Assembly: GCA_001767525.1 (NCBI GenBank)
Contig: MELF01000048.1
Span: 17,336 to 81,335 of the forward strand
Length of the DNA: 64,000 bases
Source: Acidobacteria bacterium RIFCSPLOWO2_12_FULL_68_19
GTDB taxonomy: Bacteria > Acidobacteriota > Vicinamibacteria > Vicinamibacterales > UBA2999
Direction of reading: 5' to 3'
Shown here in pieces: positions 38,683 to 47,512 of the stretch (its first letter is position 1; every line of letters begins with the position of its first letter). A program made the translations under genes and the position numbers. The notes beneath the pieces are model-generated. The model saw only the letters and a list, made by a program, of their open reading frames with translations, did no database searches and had not been told where the DNA came from.

Positions 38683-40431
38683 CTACTCCAGCGGCTCGAC
38701 CCTGATGAGCGTCGCGCCCAGATTGTTGCCGACCCAGAACGCCGGCGGATTGGTCGTGTTGTCCACGTTGACGCGGCGGATGTTGGTCGCCCTCGGCAGC
38801 AGGTACTCGACCATCTCGTTGGTGCGCGTGTCGAGCCGCACCACCAGATCGGTGTTCATGCCGCCACCCCAGGCGTAGCCGGCCGCGTCGGCGAGCGCGT
38901 CGTAGACGTTGGTCCATGGCGTGGCGATCGGCCATTCACGGAACGTCTCCGCCTTCGTATCGAACATTGCGATCCTGTTGCCGCGGAACTGGGCGAACCA
39001 GAGGCGGTCCTGCGCGTCCATGTGACCTCGCCTGGGCCCGGAGTTCGGCGTTGGCGTGGGGTACGGTGTGACCTTCTTCGTCTTCGCGTCCACCTTGATG
39101 ATGTAGGTGCCGTTCAGGTTCATGCCGTAGAAGTTGTTCTTCGAATCCGACGCCACGCCGTAGGAGCTGAGCGGCGCGCGGAAGGCCGCCGGCAGCCCGG
39201 TCGAGTAGTCGATCGCCTTCCACTCGCCGGTCCTGATGTCCACCTGGTATTCCTCGTCGCCGCCGATCCAGACCTGCCCGTCCACGTCGTGGTGGATCGG
39301 CATCACCATCGCGATGCGCGCCTCGTCGCGATCCATGTAGGTGGGCGAACCCCACGTCTGGAACGTGTTCGTCCTCCGGTCGAACCGCGCCAGGCTTCCC
39401 TGGTACATCGTGCCGAGCCAGATGTCGCCGCGCGTATCGAACACCAGATCGAGGGAGCCTCGCGGCGCGCCCGGCTTGGTGATGGGGATGGGGTACTCGA
39501 TGACCGCGCCGGTCTTCGGGTCGAGCATGCCGAGGACGTGCGTGCCGAAATCGGCGTACCAGACGTGGCCATCGGCATCGGCCACGGCGTCGTGCGGCAG
39601 CGTCTCGGGCCGGGGCAGGTCGTATTCGGTGACGATGACGCGCGTGGCCTTCCCCTTGGGGCGCGGCAGCGTCTGGAGCGGGTAGCGCCACCGGCCCGCG
39701 CTGAGGTTGACCGAGGCGAGGTAGTCGGCCGTCTGCATGACCCGGGACGACTGGACGGGACGCTCGCCTTCGCGTCCGGCGCCGCTCATGTCGTCGCGGA
39801 TCGGGCTCGCGAACCCGCCGCCGTGCGTGTTGGGCCTGAGCTGCGGCCGCGCCATGGTGCTGCCCTGCGCATAGCGCCCCATACGCTCGATGATCGGCGC
39901 GAACTCCACGGCGGTGTAGCGCGAGCGGACGATCGGCTGCAGCCCGTGGCACTGGGTGCAGCTGAGGAAGTTCTGCTTCATCTCGTCGCTACCCGGCCAG
40001 CTCATGAGCCACTCGCCGTTCGAGAGCTGCGAGGCGAGGTCCTGCGTCTTCTTCAGGATCAGGTCGAGCGTCGCCGGCTGCCCGCCGCTCACGTGGACGG
40101 AGGCGGGGCCGTCTAGCTCATAGCCGGCGGCACGAATGCGGATCGCGTAGGCGCCCGGCTCCAGCCGGCCCGCCGGGAAGGCGTAGCGTCCCTGCGCGTC
40201 GCTCACCACGGTGGTGGTGATCGTCGATCCGGCGCGCTTCGCGCTCACGAGCACGCCTTCCATCGGGGTCCCCATCGCACCGGCGCGGCGGGGTGAGGTG
40301 GCCCCGTCTTCCTGCGCCGAAACCATGCCCGTCAGGGCGGAGGGTGGCGACTGCGCCGCGACGCTCATCGCCGCCAGGAGCGCGGCGCACGAGACGACCA
40401 GGGGAACCGCGAAGACCTTCGTGCGAAGCAC
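38683..40431 (-). CDS. Carboxypeptidase-regulatory / heme c / Vgb-like propeller fusion protein
   Basis: 582 residues, exported (signal 1-26). Order: a carboxypeptidase regulatory-like beta sandwich (about 30-125, TVVSDAQGRYAFPAGRLEPGAY), a short heme-binding segment with CTQCH near 152, then a six-bladed propeller like virginiamycin B lyase (about 255-575; repeats such as HDAVADADGHVWYADFG and LDLVFDTRGDIWLGTM). It follows 21 bp upstream of soxC on the same strand and is probably co-transcribed. Function unknown; the heme suggests electron transfer rather than lyase activity. Confidence 0.75.
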   Translation of the reverse strand: MLRTKVFAVPLVVSCAALLAAMSVAAQSPPSALTGMVSAQEDGATSPRRAGAMGTPMEGVLVSAKRAGSTITTTVVSDAQGRYAFPAGRLEPGAYAIRIRAAGYELDGPASVHVSGGQPATLDLILKKTQDLASQLSNGEWLMSWPGSDEMKQNFLSCTQCHGLQPIVRSRYTAVEFAPIIERMGRYAQGSTMARPQLRPNTHGGGFASPIRDDMSGAGREGERPVQSSRVMQTADYLASVNLSAGRWRYPLQTLPRPKGKATRVIVTEYDLPRPETLPHDAVADADGHVWYADFGTHVLGMLDPKTGAVIEYPIPITKPGAPRGSLDLVFDTRGDIWLGTMYQGSLARFDRRTNTFQTWGSPTYMDRDEARIAMVMPIHHDVDGQVWIGGDEEYQVDIRTGEWKAIDYSTGLPAAFRAPLSSYGVASDSKNNFYGMNLNGTYIIKVDAKTKKVTPYPTPTPNSGPRRGHMDAQDRLWFAQFRGNRIAMFDTKAETFREWPIATPWTNVYDALADAAGYAWGGGMNTDLVVRLDTRTNEMVEYLLPRATNIRRVNVDNTTNPPAFWVGNNLGATLIRVEPLE

Positions 40432-40566
40432 ATCGCACCTCCCGGTTGGCGCCCCAGCGCACCGGCGTGCGCGCTGGAGACCTCGCGTCAGGCGCCTATG
40501 ATGGCCCCGCCGCGCGTCGAGCGCAAGCGGTGGATTCGACGAGAACGAGCGGGGCCCCGGTGCATC

Positions 40567-41409
40567 TCAGAGCGACGCTTCCACGTGCGCGCGGAGTTCG
40601 GGCGTGATCTCGGGATCGATGCCGAACCACGCCTGCCAGGCGGGGCGGACCTGGTGGAGCAGCATGCCGAGGCCGTCGACCGTTGGATTCCCGCGCCGGC
40701 GGGCGGCGGCGAGCAGCCCTGTCTCGATCGGCACGTACACGATGTCGCAGACGAGCGCGCCTCCGGGCAGCGTCGCCAGCTCGAGGTCGAGCGGCGGCTG
40801 GCCGACCATCCCCTGGCTCGTCGTATTGACGAGCAGCGCCGCGCCGTCGAGCGCCCGGTGGCGATCCTCCCAGGCGACGGGCCGCACGGCCCCCCCGAAC
40901 TCCCGCGCCAGCGCCTCCGCGCGCGGCAGCGTGCGGTTGACCACGCGAATCTCCCGGGCGCCCCGGTCGGCCAGGCTGTAGACGACGGCCCGCGCGCCGC
41001 CGCCGGCGCCGACGACCACGGCGGGCCCCGCCTCCGCCCGCCACGCCGGCCGGTGCTGCAGGATGTTCTCCACGAAGCCGAACGCGTCGTTGTTGGTGGC
41101 GGCCAGCGAGCCGTCGGGGCGGACCGTCACGCAGCTCACGGCGCCGATGCGCCGGGCCACCTCGTCCACCTCGTCGACGATGGCGAGCGTCCGTTCCTTG
41201 TGCGGGATCGTGATGTTGCAGCCCGAGAACCCGAGCGGCGCGAGTCCTCGCAGCGCCGCGCCGAGCTGTTCGGGCCTGATGGCCAGCGGCACGTAGGCGC
41301 CGGTGAGCCCGTGCTGCCGCATCAGGTAGGTGTGCAGCATCGGAGAGCGCGAATGCATCACCGGCCACCCCATGACGCCGGCGAGGAGGAAACGTTCGGT
41401 GCTCGACAC
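40567..41409 (-). CDS. aroE: Shikimate dehydrogenase
   Basis: 280 residues. NADPH-dependent reduction of 3-dehydroshikimate. The substrate motif GWPVMHSRSPMLH is near 14-26, NITIPHKE with catalytic Lys near 65-72, NNDAFGF with Asp near 107, and the glycine loop VVGAGGGARAV near 131. The start is GTG 41409; CATAAT (41425-41420) lies 10 nt before it, so the mRNA may have almost no leader. Confidence 0.93.
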   Translation of the reverse strand: MSSTERFLLAGVMGWPVMHSRSPMLHTYLMRQHGLTGAYVPLAIRPEQLGAALRGLAPLGFSGCNITIPHKERTLAIVDEVDEVARRIGAVSCVTVRPDGSLAATNNDAFGFVENILQHRPAWRAEAGPAVVVGAGGGARAVVYSLADRGAREIRVVNRTLPRAEALAREFGGAVRPVAWEDRHRALDGAALLVNTTSQGMVGQPPLDLELATLPGGALVCDIVYVPIETGLLAAARRRGNPTVDGLGMLLHQVRPAWQAWFGIDPEITPELRAHVEASL

Positions 41410-41557
41410 GATCGCCAGAATTATGCTGTACGCCGCGTGTCAGGCACACAGGTCGGTTACGGCCCCGGGCCGCGAGCGCCTCTCGATCTCCATGGACGAC
41501 TCCGGAATTGTATTAGGATTTGCTTTCGCCGATGGGTACCGGAGAGGAACGCGCCGG

Positions 41558-42991
41558 ATGAGCGCTGAGGTCGCCACCCTTGCTGCCGCGCCGGAGGGCC
41601 GCGCCGAAGGCCTTCGGCTCTACGTCGGCCGCGCGCTGTGCGTGGTCGTCCCGCTGCTCGTGTGGTTCACCCCGCTCGGGATCGACCAACGCGCGCAGCA
41701 GGGACTCGCCATCGCCTCCTTCATGATCCTCGCGTGGATCACCGAGGTGACCGACTACGCCGTGTCCGGGCTCATCGGCTGCTACCTGTTCTGGGCGCTC
41801 GGGGTGGTGCCGTTCGGCGTCGCCTTCCGCGGCTTTGCCACCGACACGGCCTGGTTCCTGTTCGGGGCCATCCTCTTCGGCGCCATGGTCGCCAAGACGG
41901 GCATGGGGCGCCGGATCGCGTCGGCCGTCATGGGGCGGATCGGCACGACGTACCCGCGCATTCTCCTCGGCCTCATCATCACCGACTTCCTGCTCACCTT
42001 CGTCATCCCCTCGGGCGTCGCACGCGTCGTCGTGATGGCGGCGATCGCCCTCGGGGTCGCCCAGGCGTTCGGCGTCGGTCCGGGCACCAATGTCGGCCGG
42101 GCGATGTTCCTGATCATCACGTATACCGCGAGCATCTTCGACAAGATGATCATCGCCGGCGCGGCGTCGATCACCGCGCGCGGCGCGATCGAACGCTTCG
42201 GTGGCGTGGAAGTGTTGTGGAGCCGCTGGTTCCTGGCGTACCTGCCGTGCGACATCCTCACGATTCTCATCGCGTGGCGGCTGACGCTGTGGCTGTATCC
42301 ACCGGAAGATCGCTCGTTCACGGGCGAGTCCGGCTGCCTCGGCGCGATCGGGGAGACGCGCGCCTGGGACGCAGACAGCACGCGGGCCGCGCTCATCGTG
42401 GTGGTCGGCATCGGCCTGTGGGTGACCGATTTCCTCCACCACATCCCGCCGCCGATCATCGGCGTCGGCGTCGGGCTGGCCGCCGTCACCCCCGGCATCG
42501 GCGTGCTGACCGTGGACGAGATGAAGCGGATGAATTATCTCCCCGTCTTCTTCGTCGCCGCCGCCGTCAGCATGGGAGAGGTGCTGGCCGAGACGAAGGC
42601 GCTCGACCTGGTGACCGATGCCATGCTCTCGTGGATGGAGCCGATGCTGCTCGGCAGCGTCTGGATGTCGACGATGGTCCTCTATTGGACCGCGTTCGTG
42701 TACCACTTCTTCCTGGCCAGCGAGATCTCGATGCTGGCCACGTCCATTCCCGTCCTGATGAACTTCGCCAAGAGCCATGGCCTCGAGCCGCTGCTCATCG
42801 GCATGATCTGGACGTTCGGGGCCAGCGGCAAGCTGTTCGCGTATCAGTCCGGGGTGCTCATCGTCGGGATGTCGTACGGATATTTCGGCAGCCGCGATCT
42901 GCTGCGCCTCGGCCTGCTCCTGACCATCGTTCAGGGGGCGCTGCTGCTGCTCCTGGTCCTGTTCTACTGGCCGCTCATCGGCATTCGTTGA
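41558..42991 (+). CDS. DASS (SLC13)-family sodium/anion symporter
   Basis: 477 residues with about 11-12 membrane helices. Features typical of divalent anion:Na+ symporters are EVTDYAVSGLIGCYLFWALGV near 50, DTAWFLFGAILFGAMVAKTGMG near 95 and the second-repeat YHFFLASEISMLATSIPVL near 388. The substrate may be a dicarboxylate, sulfate or related acid. It lies 6 bp before a class II aldolase gene, so uptake and cleavage of one organic acid is plausible. Start ATG 41558 with GGAGAGG about 11 nt upstream. Confidence 0.82.
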   Translation: MSAEVATLAAAPEGRAEGLRLYVGRALCVVVPLLVWFTPLGIDQRAQQGLAIASFMILAWITEVTDYAVSGLIGCYLFWALGVVPFGVAFRGFATDTAWFLFGAILFGAMVAKTGMGRRIASAVMGRIGTTYPRILLGLIITDFLLTFVIPSGVARVVVMAAIALGVAQAFGVGPGTNVGRAMFLIITYTASIFDKMIIAGAASITARGAIERFGGVEVLWSRWFLAYLPCDILTILIAWRLTLWLYPPEDRSFTGESGCLGAIGETRAWDADSTRAALIVVVGIGLWVTDFLHHIPPPIIGVGVGLAAVTPGIGVLTVDEMKRMNYLPVFFVAAAVSMGEVLAETKALDLVTDAMLSWMEPMLLGSVWMSTMVLYWTAFVYHFFLASEISMLATSIPVLMNFAKSHGLEPLLIGMIWTFGASGKLFAYQSGVLIVGMSYGYFGSRDLLRLGLLLTIVQGALLLLLVLFYWPLIGIR

Positions 42992-42997
42992 TCCGGG

Positions 42998-43753
42998 ATG
43001 AACGACATGGGCATAGGGCGAGAGGCACTCGAGGAACTGGTCACGGCCAATCGGATCCTGGCGCGCGAAGGGGTGGTCGACGGATTCGGCCACGCGAGCA
43101 TTCGTCACCCGGCGAGGCCGGATCGCTTCGTCATGTCGCGCGCCCGGGCGCCCGAGTGCATCGACGTGGACGACCTGCTCGAGTACACGCTCGACGGCAC
43201 GCCCCTCGACCCGGGAGACCGGAAATCCTACTCGGAGCGGTTCATCCACGCCGGCGTCTACGAGGCACGGCCCGAGGTCCGGGCGATCGTCCATCATCAC
43301 AGCCCGAGCGTGATCCCGTTCGGCGTCACCGGCACGCGGCTGCGTCCGCTGATGCACATGTGCGCGTCGATGGGCTACGACATCCCGACGTGGGACTCGC
43401 GGACCAGGTTCGGCGACACCAACCTGCTCGTGGTCAACATGGCGATGGCGCGAGACCTCGCCGCGGCGCTCGGCCAGCGGCCGGTGGCGCTCATGCGGGG
43501 ACACGGCGCGGTCGTCGCCGGTCCGTCGCTGCGCGAGGTCGTGTTCAACGCCGTCTATCTGGAGCTGAACGCCGACCTGCAGATGAAGTCGCACGCTCTC
43601 GGCGAGGTGACGTTCCTGAGCGAGGGCGAGGTGCGGGCATGTCTCGCCACGCGCGCCTCCTACACCTTCGAGCGGGCCTGGGAGCGCTGGTGCCGCAGGG
43701 CCGGGCGCGCCTACGACGACCGGCCGATGGAAGGCCCGCTGACCCGCGTCTGA
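42998..43753 (+). CDS. Class II aldolase/adducin-family protein
   Basis: 251 residues. Metal-dependent aldolase or decarboxylase of the L-fuculose-1-phosphate aldolase fold: GFGHASIRHPARPDRFVMSR near 29-48, the Zn pair in AIVHHHSPSV near 91-100, and LMRGHGAVVAG near 164 with a third His. Substrate unknown. It is co-transcribed with the DASS transporter 6 bp upstream. Confidence 0.85.
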   Translation: MNDMGIGREALEELVTANRILAREGVVDGFGHASIRHPARPDRFVMSRARAPECIDVDDLLEYTLDGTPLDPGDRKSYSERFIHAGVYEARPEVRAIVHHHSPSVIPFGVTGTRLRPLMHMCASMGYDIPTWDSRTRFGDTNLLVVNMAMARDLAAALGQRPVALMRGHGAVVAGPSLREVVFNAVYLELNADLQMKSHALGEVTFLSEGEVRACLATRASYTFERAWERWCRRAGRAYDDRPMEGPLTRV

Positions 43754-43816
43754 TGCACTGACGCAGCCCACGGAGGCACAGAGACTGCGGTGGTTCGGTC
43801 GCCTGGCCGCGGCGCG

Positions 43817-44803
43817 TCAGTACGGCACGGGAATCAGCCGGTCGCCGCTGCGCATGTCCTCCTCGAGGAGGCCCAGGAGCGCGTTGGCGACAGGGCCGGG
43901 CCGGCCGTCGCCGATCGCCTGCGAATCCCACCGGACGATCGGCGCCACCTTCACCGAGCTGCCGACGAGCAGCATTTCCCGCGACGCGCGCGCCTCGGCC
44001 ACGGGAATGTCGCGGACCTCGATGCCCGCGAGCACCCCCCGGTCGACCAGCCCGCGCGCCAGCTCCAGCAGCCTGAGCGACGTGCAGCCGGCCAGGATGT
44101 GGTCGAACTTCGGGTGGACGAGCGCGCCTCCCCCCGTCACGAACGCCACGTTCATGTTGGAGCTCTCGCCGACGTTCCCCTCCGCGTCGATGAAGACGCC
44201 GTTGTCGACGCCGGCCTCCTTCGCCTCCATCTGCATCAGGACGTTGGGCAGGTAGTTGGTGGCCTTGGTGACCGCGTAGAGCGGCGCCTTGATCGGATAC
44301 GTCGTCGTCATCACCTTCAGGCCGTCCGTGTACCACCGCGCGGGGTACGAGAGGCCGTCGAAGATCATCACGAAGAAGCCCGGCTCGGCGCCCGTGGCGG
44401 GGGTGAGGTCCAGGCTGCCGGGACCCGACGACAGCCAGTAGCGGATCGAGCCGTCCCGCCGGCCGCTCACCCCGGTCGTCTTGATGATGACGTCGCGCAT
44501 CTCGGCGCGCGAGGCCGGGAGCCGGAGTTTCGACCGCTCGGCGGAGAGCAGGAAGCGGTCCAGGTGCGCCTCGAGGTCGTAGATCTTCCCGTCCACGAGG
44601 CCGGCGGTATCGAAGATGCCGTGGCCCCGGTGCACCATGTGGTCGTCGAAGGGAAGCACCATGAGCGCGGGATCGGTCACGATGCCGCCAAGCTGGCTGG
44701 AGTAGAACGCCCGGAAGGTCACCGGCTGCCGCGCGCGCAGCGCCCCGAGGCGCGACACGACCTCCTCGGCGGTCAGGATCGGAAGCGTGCCGGAGGCCCT
44801 CAT
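43817..44803 (-). CDS. Fold-type IV PLP enzyme (BCAT / D-amino acid aminotransferase-like)
   Basis: 328 residues. MVLPFDDHMVHRGHGIFDTAGLVDGKIYDLEAHLDRF (about 45-80) and catalytic Lys in YAVTKATNYLPNVLMQMEAKEAG near 168 are typical, as is DAEGNVGESSNMNVAF near 195. It could be a branched-chain or D-amino acid aminotransferase or aminodeoxychorismate lyase; close plant-like DAAT relatives look similar. TACAGT (44817-44812) 8 nt before the ATG and no Shine-Dalgarno suggest a leaderless mRNA. It diverges from the MBL gene. Confidence 0.82.
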   Translation of the reverse strand: MRASGTLPILTAEEVVSRLGALRARQPVTFRAFYSSQLGGIVTDPALMVLPFDDHMVHRGHGIFDTAGLVDGKIYDLEAHLDRFLLSAERSKLRLPASRAEMRDVIIKTTGVSGRRDGSIRYWLSSGPGSLDLTPATGAEPGFFVMIFDGLSYPARWYTDGLKVMTTTYPIKAPLYAVTKATNYLPNVLMQMEAKEAGVDNGVFIDAEGNVGESSNMNVAFVTGGGALVHPKFDHILAGCTSLRLLELARGLVDRGVLAGIEVRDIPVAEARASREMLLVGSSVKVAPIVRWDSQAIGDGRPGPVANALLGLLEEDMRSGDRLIPVPY

Positions 44804-44847
44804 AGCCGCGAACTGTACCACGGCCCGCGCGTGCGGCGTCGCCGGGT

Positions 44848-44853
44848 TATGAT
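44848..44853 (+). promoter_or_regulatory. Putative -10 box of the MBL-fold gene at 44876
   Basis: TATGAT, giving a start near 44860 and a 16-nt leader containing GGAGGA. Confidence 0.4.
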
Positions 44854-44875
44854 TCGCCGCTGGAGGACTCATCCG

Positions 44876-45763
44876 ATGACTCGTCGTCTCGCACTCGTCG
44901 TCGTCCTTGCGCTCCTGGCGTGCGCCGCGTCGGCGCAGCAGGGGCAGAAGCCGCCCGTGCGGTCGATCGCGCAGGTCACCGGCGGCCTGTATCGCGTCCA
45001 GAACAACGAGCACTACACGGTGTTCTACGTGACGCCGGCGGGAATCATCCTGGCCGATCCGATCAGCGCCGACGCCGCCGCCTGGCTGAAGGCCGAACTG
45101 GCGCGGCGCTTCCCGAACGTGCCGGTCCGCTACGTGATCTACAGCCACCACCATCAGGACCACGCCTCCGGCGCCGCGGTCTTCGACGACACGGCGGAGC
45201 TCGTGGCGCACGAGAACTTCGCCGCCGCCGTCAAGGCCGCCGCGCCGAAGGACCCGCGCTACGCGGCCGTCGTCCTGCCCGAGTCGACCTACCGGGATCG
45301 CCGCACCATCACGCTCGGCGGCAGGCGCGTCGATCTCGTCCACCCCGGGCGCATGGGACACGCGCCCGACTTCACCGTTCTCCACTTTCCGGGGGAGCGG
45401 GCTGCGTTCGTCGTCGATTACATCGCCGTGCGGACCGTGCCCGGCTCGAACACGCTGCAGAACGGCGCGCCGATCGGCGAATACGTCAGCGCGATCAGGG
45501 CGGTGGAGGCGCTCGACTTCGACATCGCCGTCGCCGGTCATGGCCCGGTCGGCAAGAAGAGCGACCTTGGCGACCACCGGCAGTACTTCGAGCGCCTGGC
45601 CGAGCGCGTCTCGGCGGCGATCAAGGCCGGCCGGACGCTGGAGCAAGTCCAGGCCGCCAACATCATGGGCGAGTACAAGGACTGGATCGAATACGACGAG
45701 GACAACGACATCAACGTCGCCAACGCGTACAAGACGCTCAGCGCCGCCGCGCCTCCTCGATGA
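44876..45763 (+). CDS. Exported MBL-fold metallo-hydrolase
   Basis: 295 residues; signal peptide 1-20 ending ASA-Q. The zinc motif is YSHHHQDHASGAAVF (HxHxDH near 83-88), with a later HPGRMGHAPDF near 150 and AGHGPVG near 220. The substrate is unknown. The start is ATG 44876 with GGAGGA upstream; an in-frame ATG at 44850 lies inside the promoter. The 3' end overlaps the end of the HTH gene on the other strand by 26 nt. Confidence 0.82.
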   Translation: MTRRLALVVVLALLACAASAQQGQKPPVRSIAQVTGGLYRVQNNEHYTVFYVTPAGIILADPISADAAAWLKAELARRFPNVPVRYVIYSHHHQDHASGAAVFDDTAELVAHENFAAAVKAAAPKDPRYAAVVLPESTYRDRRTITLGGRRVDLVHPGRMGHAPDFTVLHFPGERAAFVVDYIAVRTVPGSNTLQNGAPIGEYVSAIRAVEALDFDIAVAGHGPVGKKSDLGDHRQYFERLAERVSAAIKAGRTLEQVQAANIMGEYKDWIEYDEDNDINVANAYKTLSAAAPPR

Positions 45764-45985
45764 TCTCGACCCACAGGTCGAGCGTCAGATCCTCGCGCGC
45801 CGGGTTGCCGAGGAGCGGTCTCAGTTCCTCGTCGTAGCGCCGGCGACCCGGTCGCGCAACGCCTGAGGCACGACGCGCCGCCCGTTCTCGAGCATCGACA
45901 CGTAGGCCTGTGTGACGCCGAGACGGTCGGCCATGTCGGCCTGGGTGAGGCCGAGCGCCGCCCGCGCCTCCCTGAGACGTCCCAT
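45738..45985 (-). pseudogene. XRE-family HTH gene with a frameshift
   Basis: From ATG 45985 the frame reads a classic HTH_XRE domain (LGLTQADMADRLGVTQAYVSMLENGRRVVPQALRDRVA) but stops at 45823 after 54 residues. In the +1 frame the sequence continues as RRYDEELRPLLGNPAREDLTLDLWVEIIEEARRR to a stop at 45740-45738, the usual C-terminal tail of this antitoxin-like group. A single missing base near 45840 in the run of GTCGCCGGCGC would restore an 82-residue protein. It may be a true mutation, programmed frameshift or sequencing error. No toxin partner is adjacent. Confidence 0.72.
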
Positions 45986-46000
45986 GCCTTCAGCACAACA

Positions 46001-46216
46001 ATCAGTCGTTCACGCTTCTCGGTGCGTGGTGCTCGGTTCGTGTTCACGATCGGTTCGCGGGTTCGCGGTTCACTGGTCGGAGGTCTCTGGCTCGTCCTCG
46101 CCGGAATACCTCGAACCGGCTCGAAGGGGAACGAGGAGCGGCAGAACCGAACCGGAACACGAACGGAGAAGGGAGAACCCAGCAGCGTGAACGACGCGTT
46201 CGTGAATAATCCAGGG
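46001..46216. repeat. Dispersed quasi-palindromic element, copy B
   Basis: About 216 bp, nearly the same as copy A (19284-19491) in the same orientation; it has a 7-bp insertion (GTGCGTG-like) and scattered substitutions. It is bounded by GTCGTTCAC (46005-46013) and GTGAACGAC (46187-46195), then the same tail reading CGCGTTCGTGAAT. It fills most of the gap between the HTH gene and ada. Confidence 0.88.
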
Positions 46217-46282
46217 CAGGGGCGCGCGTGGGCCGACGCCGCGCCGAGCGTGCGCTGGGTGAATTGCGCGACCAGGTGTGGT

Positions 46283-47368
46283 TCAGCGAGCCGCGGACCC
46301 GCCGGACTCCAATCCGAGCAGCCAGTGCTTCCGCCACAGTCCGCCGCCGTACCCGCCGAGCTTCCCGTCGCTGTTCACCACCCGGTGGCACGGGATGACG
46401 ATGGCGATGCGGTTCATGCCATTGGCGCGTCCGACGGCGCGCTGCGCGCCCGGCGAGCCGACGCGCGAGGCCAGCTCGGCGTAGGAGATCGTCCGGCCGT
46501 AGGGGATGCGGCACAGCTCCCGCCAGACCCGTTCCTCGAACGGCGTGCCGCGGAAGACGAGCGGCAGGGTGAACGCCGTGAGCGTCCGGTCGAAGTAGCG
46601 GGCGAGCTCCTCGCGCGCCTGGGCGAGGTAGGGGTGATTGCCGGGGACGAGCGGTTGCTTCAACAGTGACTGCAGGCGGCGCATCTGCGCTTCGAGCATC
46701 CTGCGGTCGGTGAACTCGAGCAGGCAGAGGCCCGCGTCGGTGGCGCCCGCCACCAGTGGTCCGAGCGGCGTCTCGACGGTGGCCATCACGATGGCGGCGT
46801 CCGGCAGCGCCCGCGCGGCGCCCGGCGCCGTGCCGAAGGTGCGGGTGAACGCCTCGCGGAAGCCGCTGTGCGACTCCCACCCCGTGCCGAGCGCGACCTC
46901 GTCGAGCGATTCGCCCGAGCGGAGCTGGCCGAGCGCCCCCGACAGCCGTCGTCCGCGGCAGTAGGCGTGAAACGTCATCCCGTAGTGTTCGAGGAAATAC
47001 CGCCGCGCCCGGGCCGGATCGACGCCCAGCGCTCGGAGATCCTCGTCGCGCAGGCGGCGGCTCGGGTCGGCCTCGACCGTGTCGAGGAGCGTCTTCACCC
47101 AGCCGGGGACCGTCCCCGGCGGTGCGGCCGGGTCGCACCGCCGGCAGGGGCGGTACCCGGCGAAGATCGCCTCGCGCACCGTGGCGAAGTACTCGACGTT
47201 GGCCGCGAGCGGCTTTCGCGCCCGGCACGACGGCCGGCAGAAGATGCCCGTCGTCCGGACGCCGGTGAGGAAGATGCCGTCGTAGGTCGGGTCGCTCTCG
47301 AGGAACGCGCGCTCCATTTCCGCGCGGGGAGGGAGCGCCGGGGTGAACAGGGCAGGCTGAGCGGTCAT
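46283..47368 (-). CDS. ada: Ada-type DNA alkylation repair regulator/methyltransferase
   Basis: 361 residues. The N-terminal zinc domain accepts methyl groups from phosphotriesters with C44, C48, C75 and C78 (GIFCRPSCRARKP ... PCRRCDP). An AraC-type HTH pair spans about 95-185. The C-terminal O6-methylguanine methyltransferase has the active IPCHRVVNSDGKLGGY near 325. Full-length bifunctional Ada. TACCGT (47381-47376) 7 nt before the ATG suggests a leaderless start. No alkA or alkB adjoins. Confidence 0.95.
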   Translation of the reverse strand: MTAQPALFTPALPPRAEMERAFLESDPTYDGIFLTGVRTTGIFCRPSCRARKPLAANVEYFATVREAIFAGYRPCRRCDPAAPPGTVPGWVKTLLDTVEADPSRRLRDEDLRALGVDPARARRYFLEHYGMTFHAYCRGRRLSGALGQLRSGESLDEVALGTGWESHSGFREAFTRTFGTAPGAARALPDAAIVMATVETPLGPLVAGATDAGLCLLEFTDRRMLEAQMRRLQSLLKQPLVPGNHPYLAQAREELARYFDRTLTAFTLPLVFRGTPFEERVWRELCRIPYGRTISYAELASRVGSPGAQRAVGRANGMNRIAIVIPCHRVVNSDGKLGGYGGGLWRKHWLLGLESGGSAAR

Positions 47369-47456
47369 GGGCTACACGGTACGGCCTGAGAGTGGTTTCT
47401 GCCACCGCAGAATGAACATCGAATTCGCCGGCGGCGGAGTTGGAGTTATAGTGTCC

Positions 47457-47462
47457 CGCACG
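47457..47462 (+). promoter_or_regulatory. Putative -10 box of the diheme cytochrome gene
   Basis: TATAGT, 50 nt before the ATG at 47513. No clear -35 box. Confidence 0.35.
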
Positions 47463-47512
47463 GAATTGTACCCGTTCCGCAGCGTCCGGCTCCGGCCGGA
47501 CCAGGAGGGCCT

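Noticed and set aside
40490..40510. Third Crp/Fnr operator (TATGATGGCC half-site)
   Set aside because: Only one half-site matches; the other half (CCCGCC) does not form the inverted repeat.
46283..46340. Ada C-terminal tail encoded by copy B
   Set aside because: The repeat ends at 46216, 67 bp before the ada stop codon; the tail is ordinary sequence.
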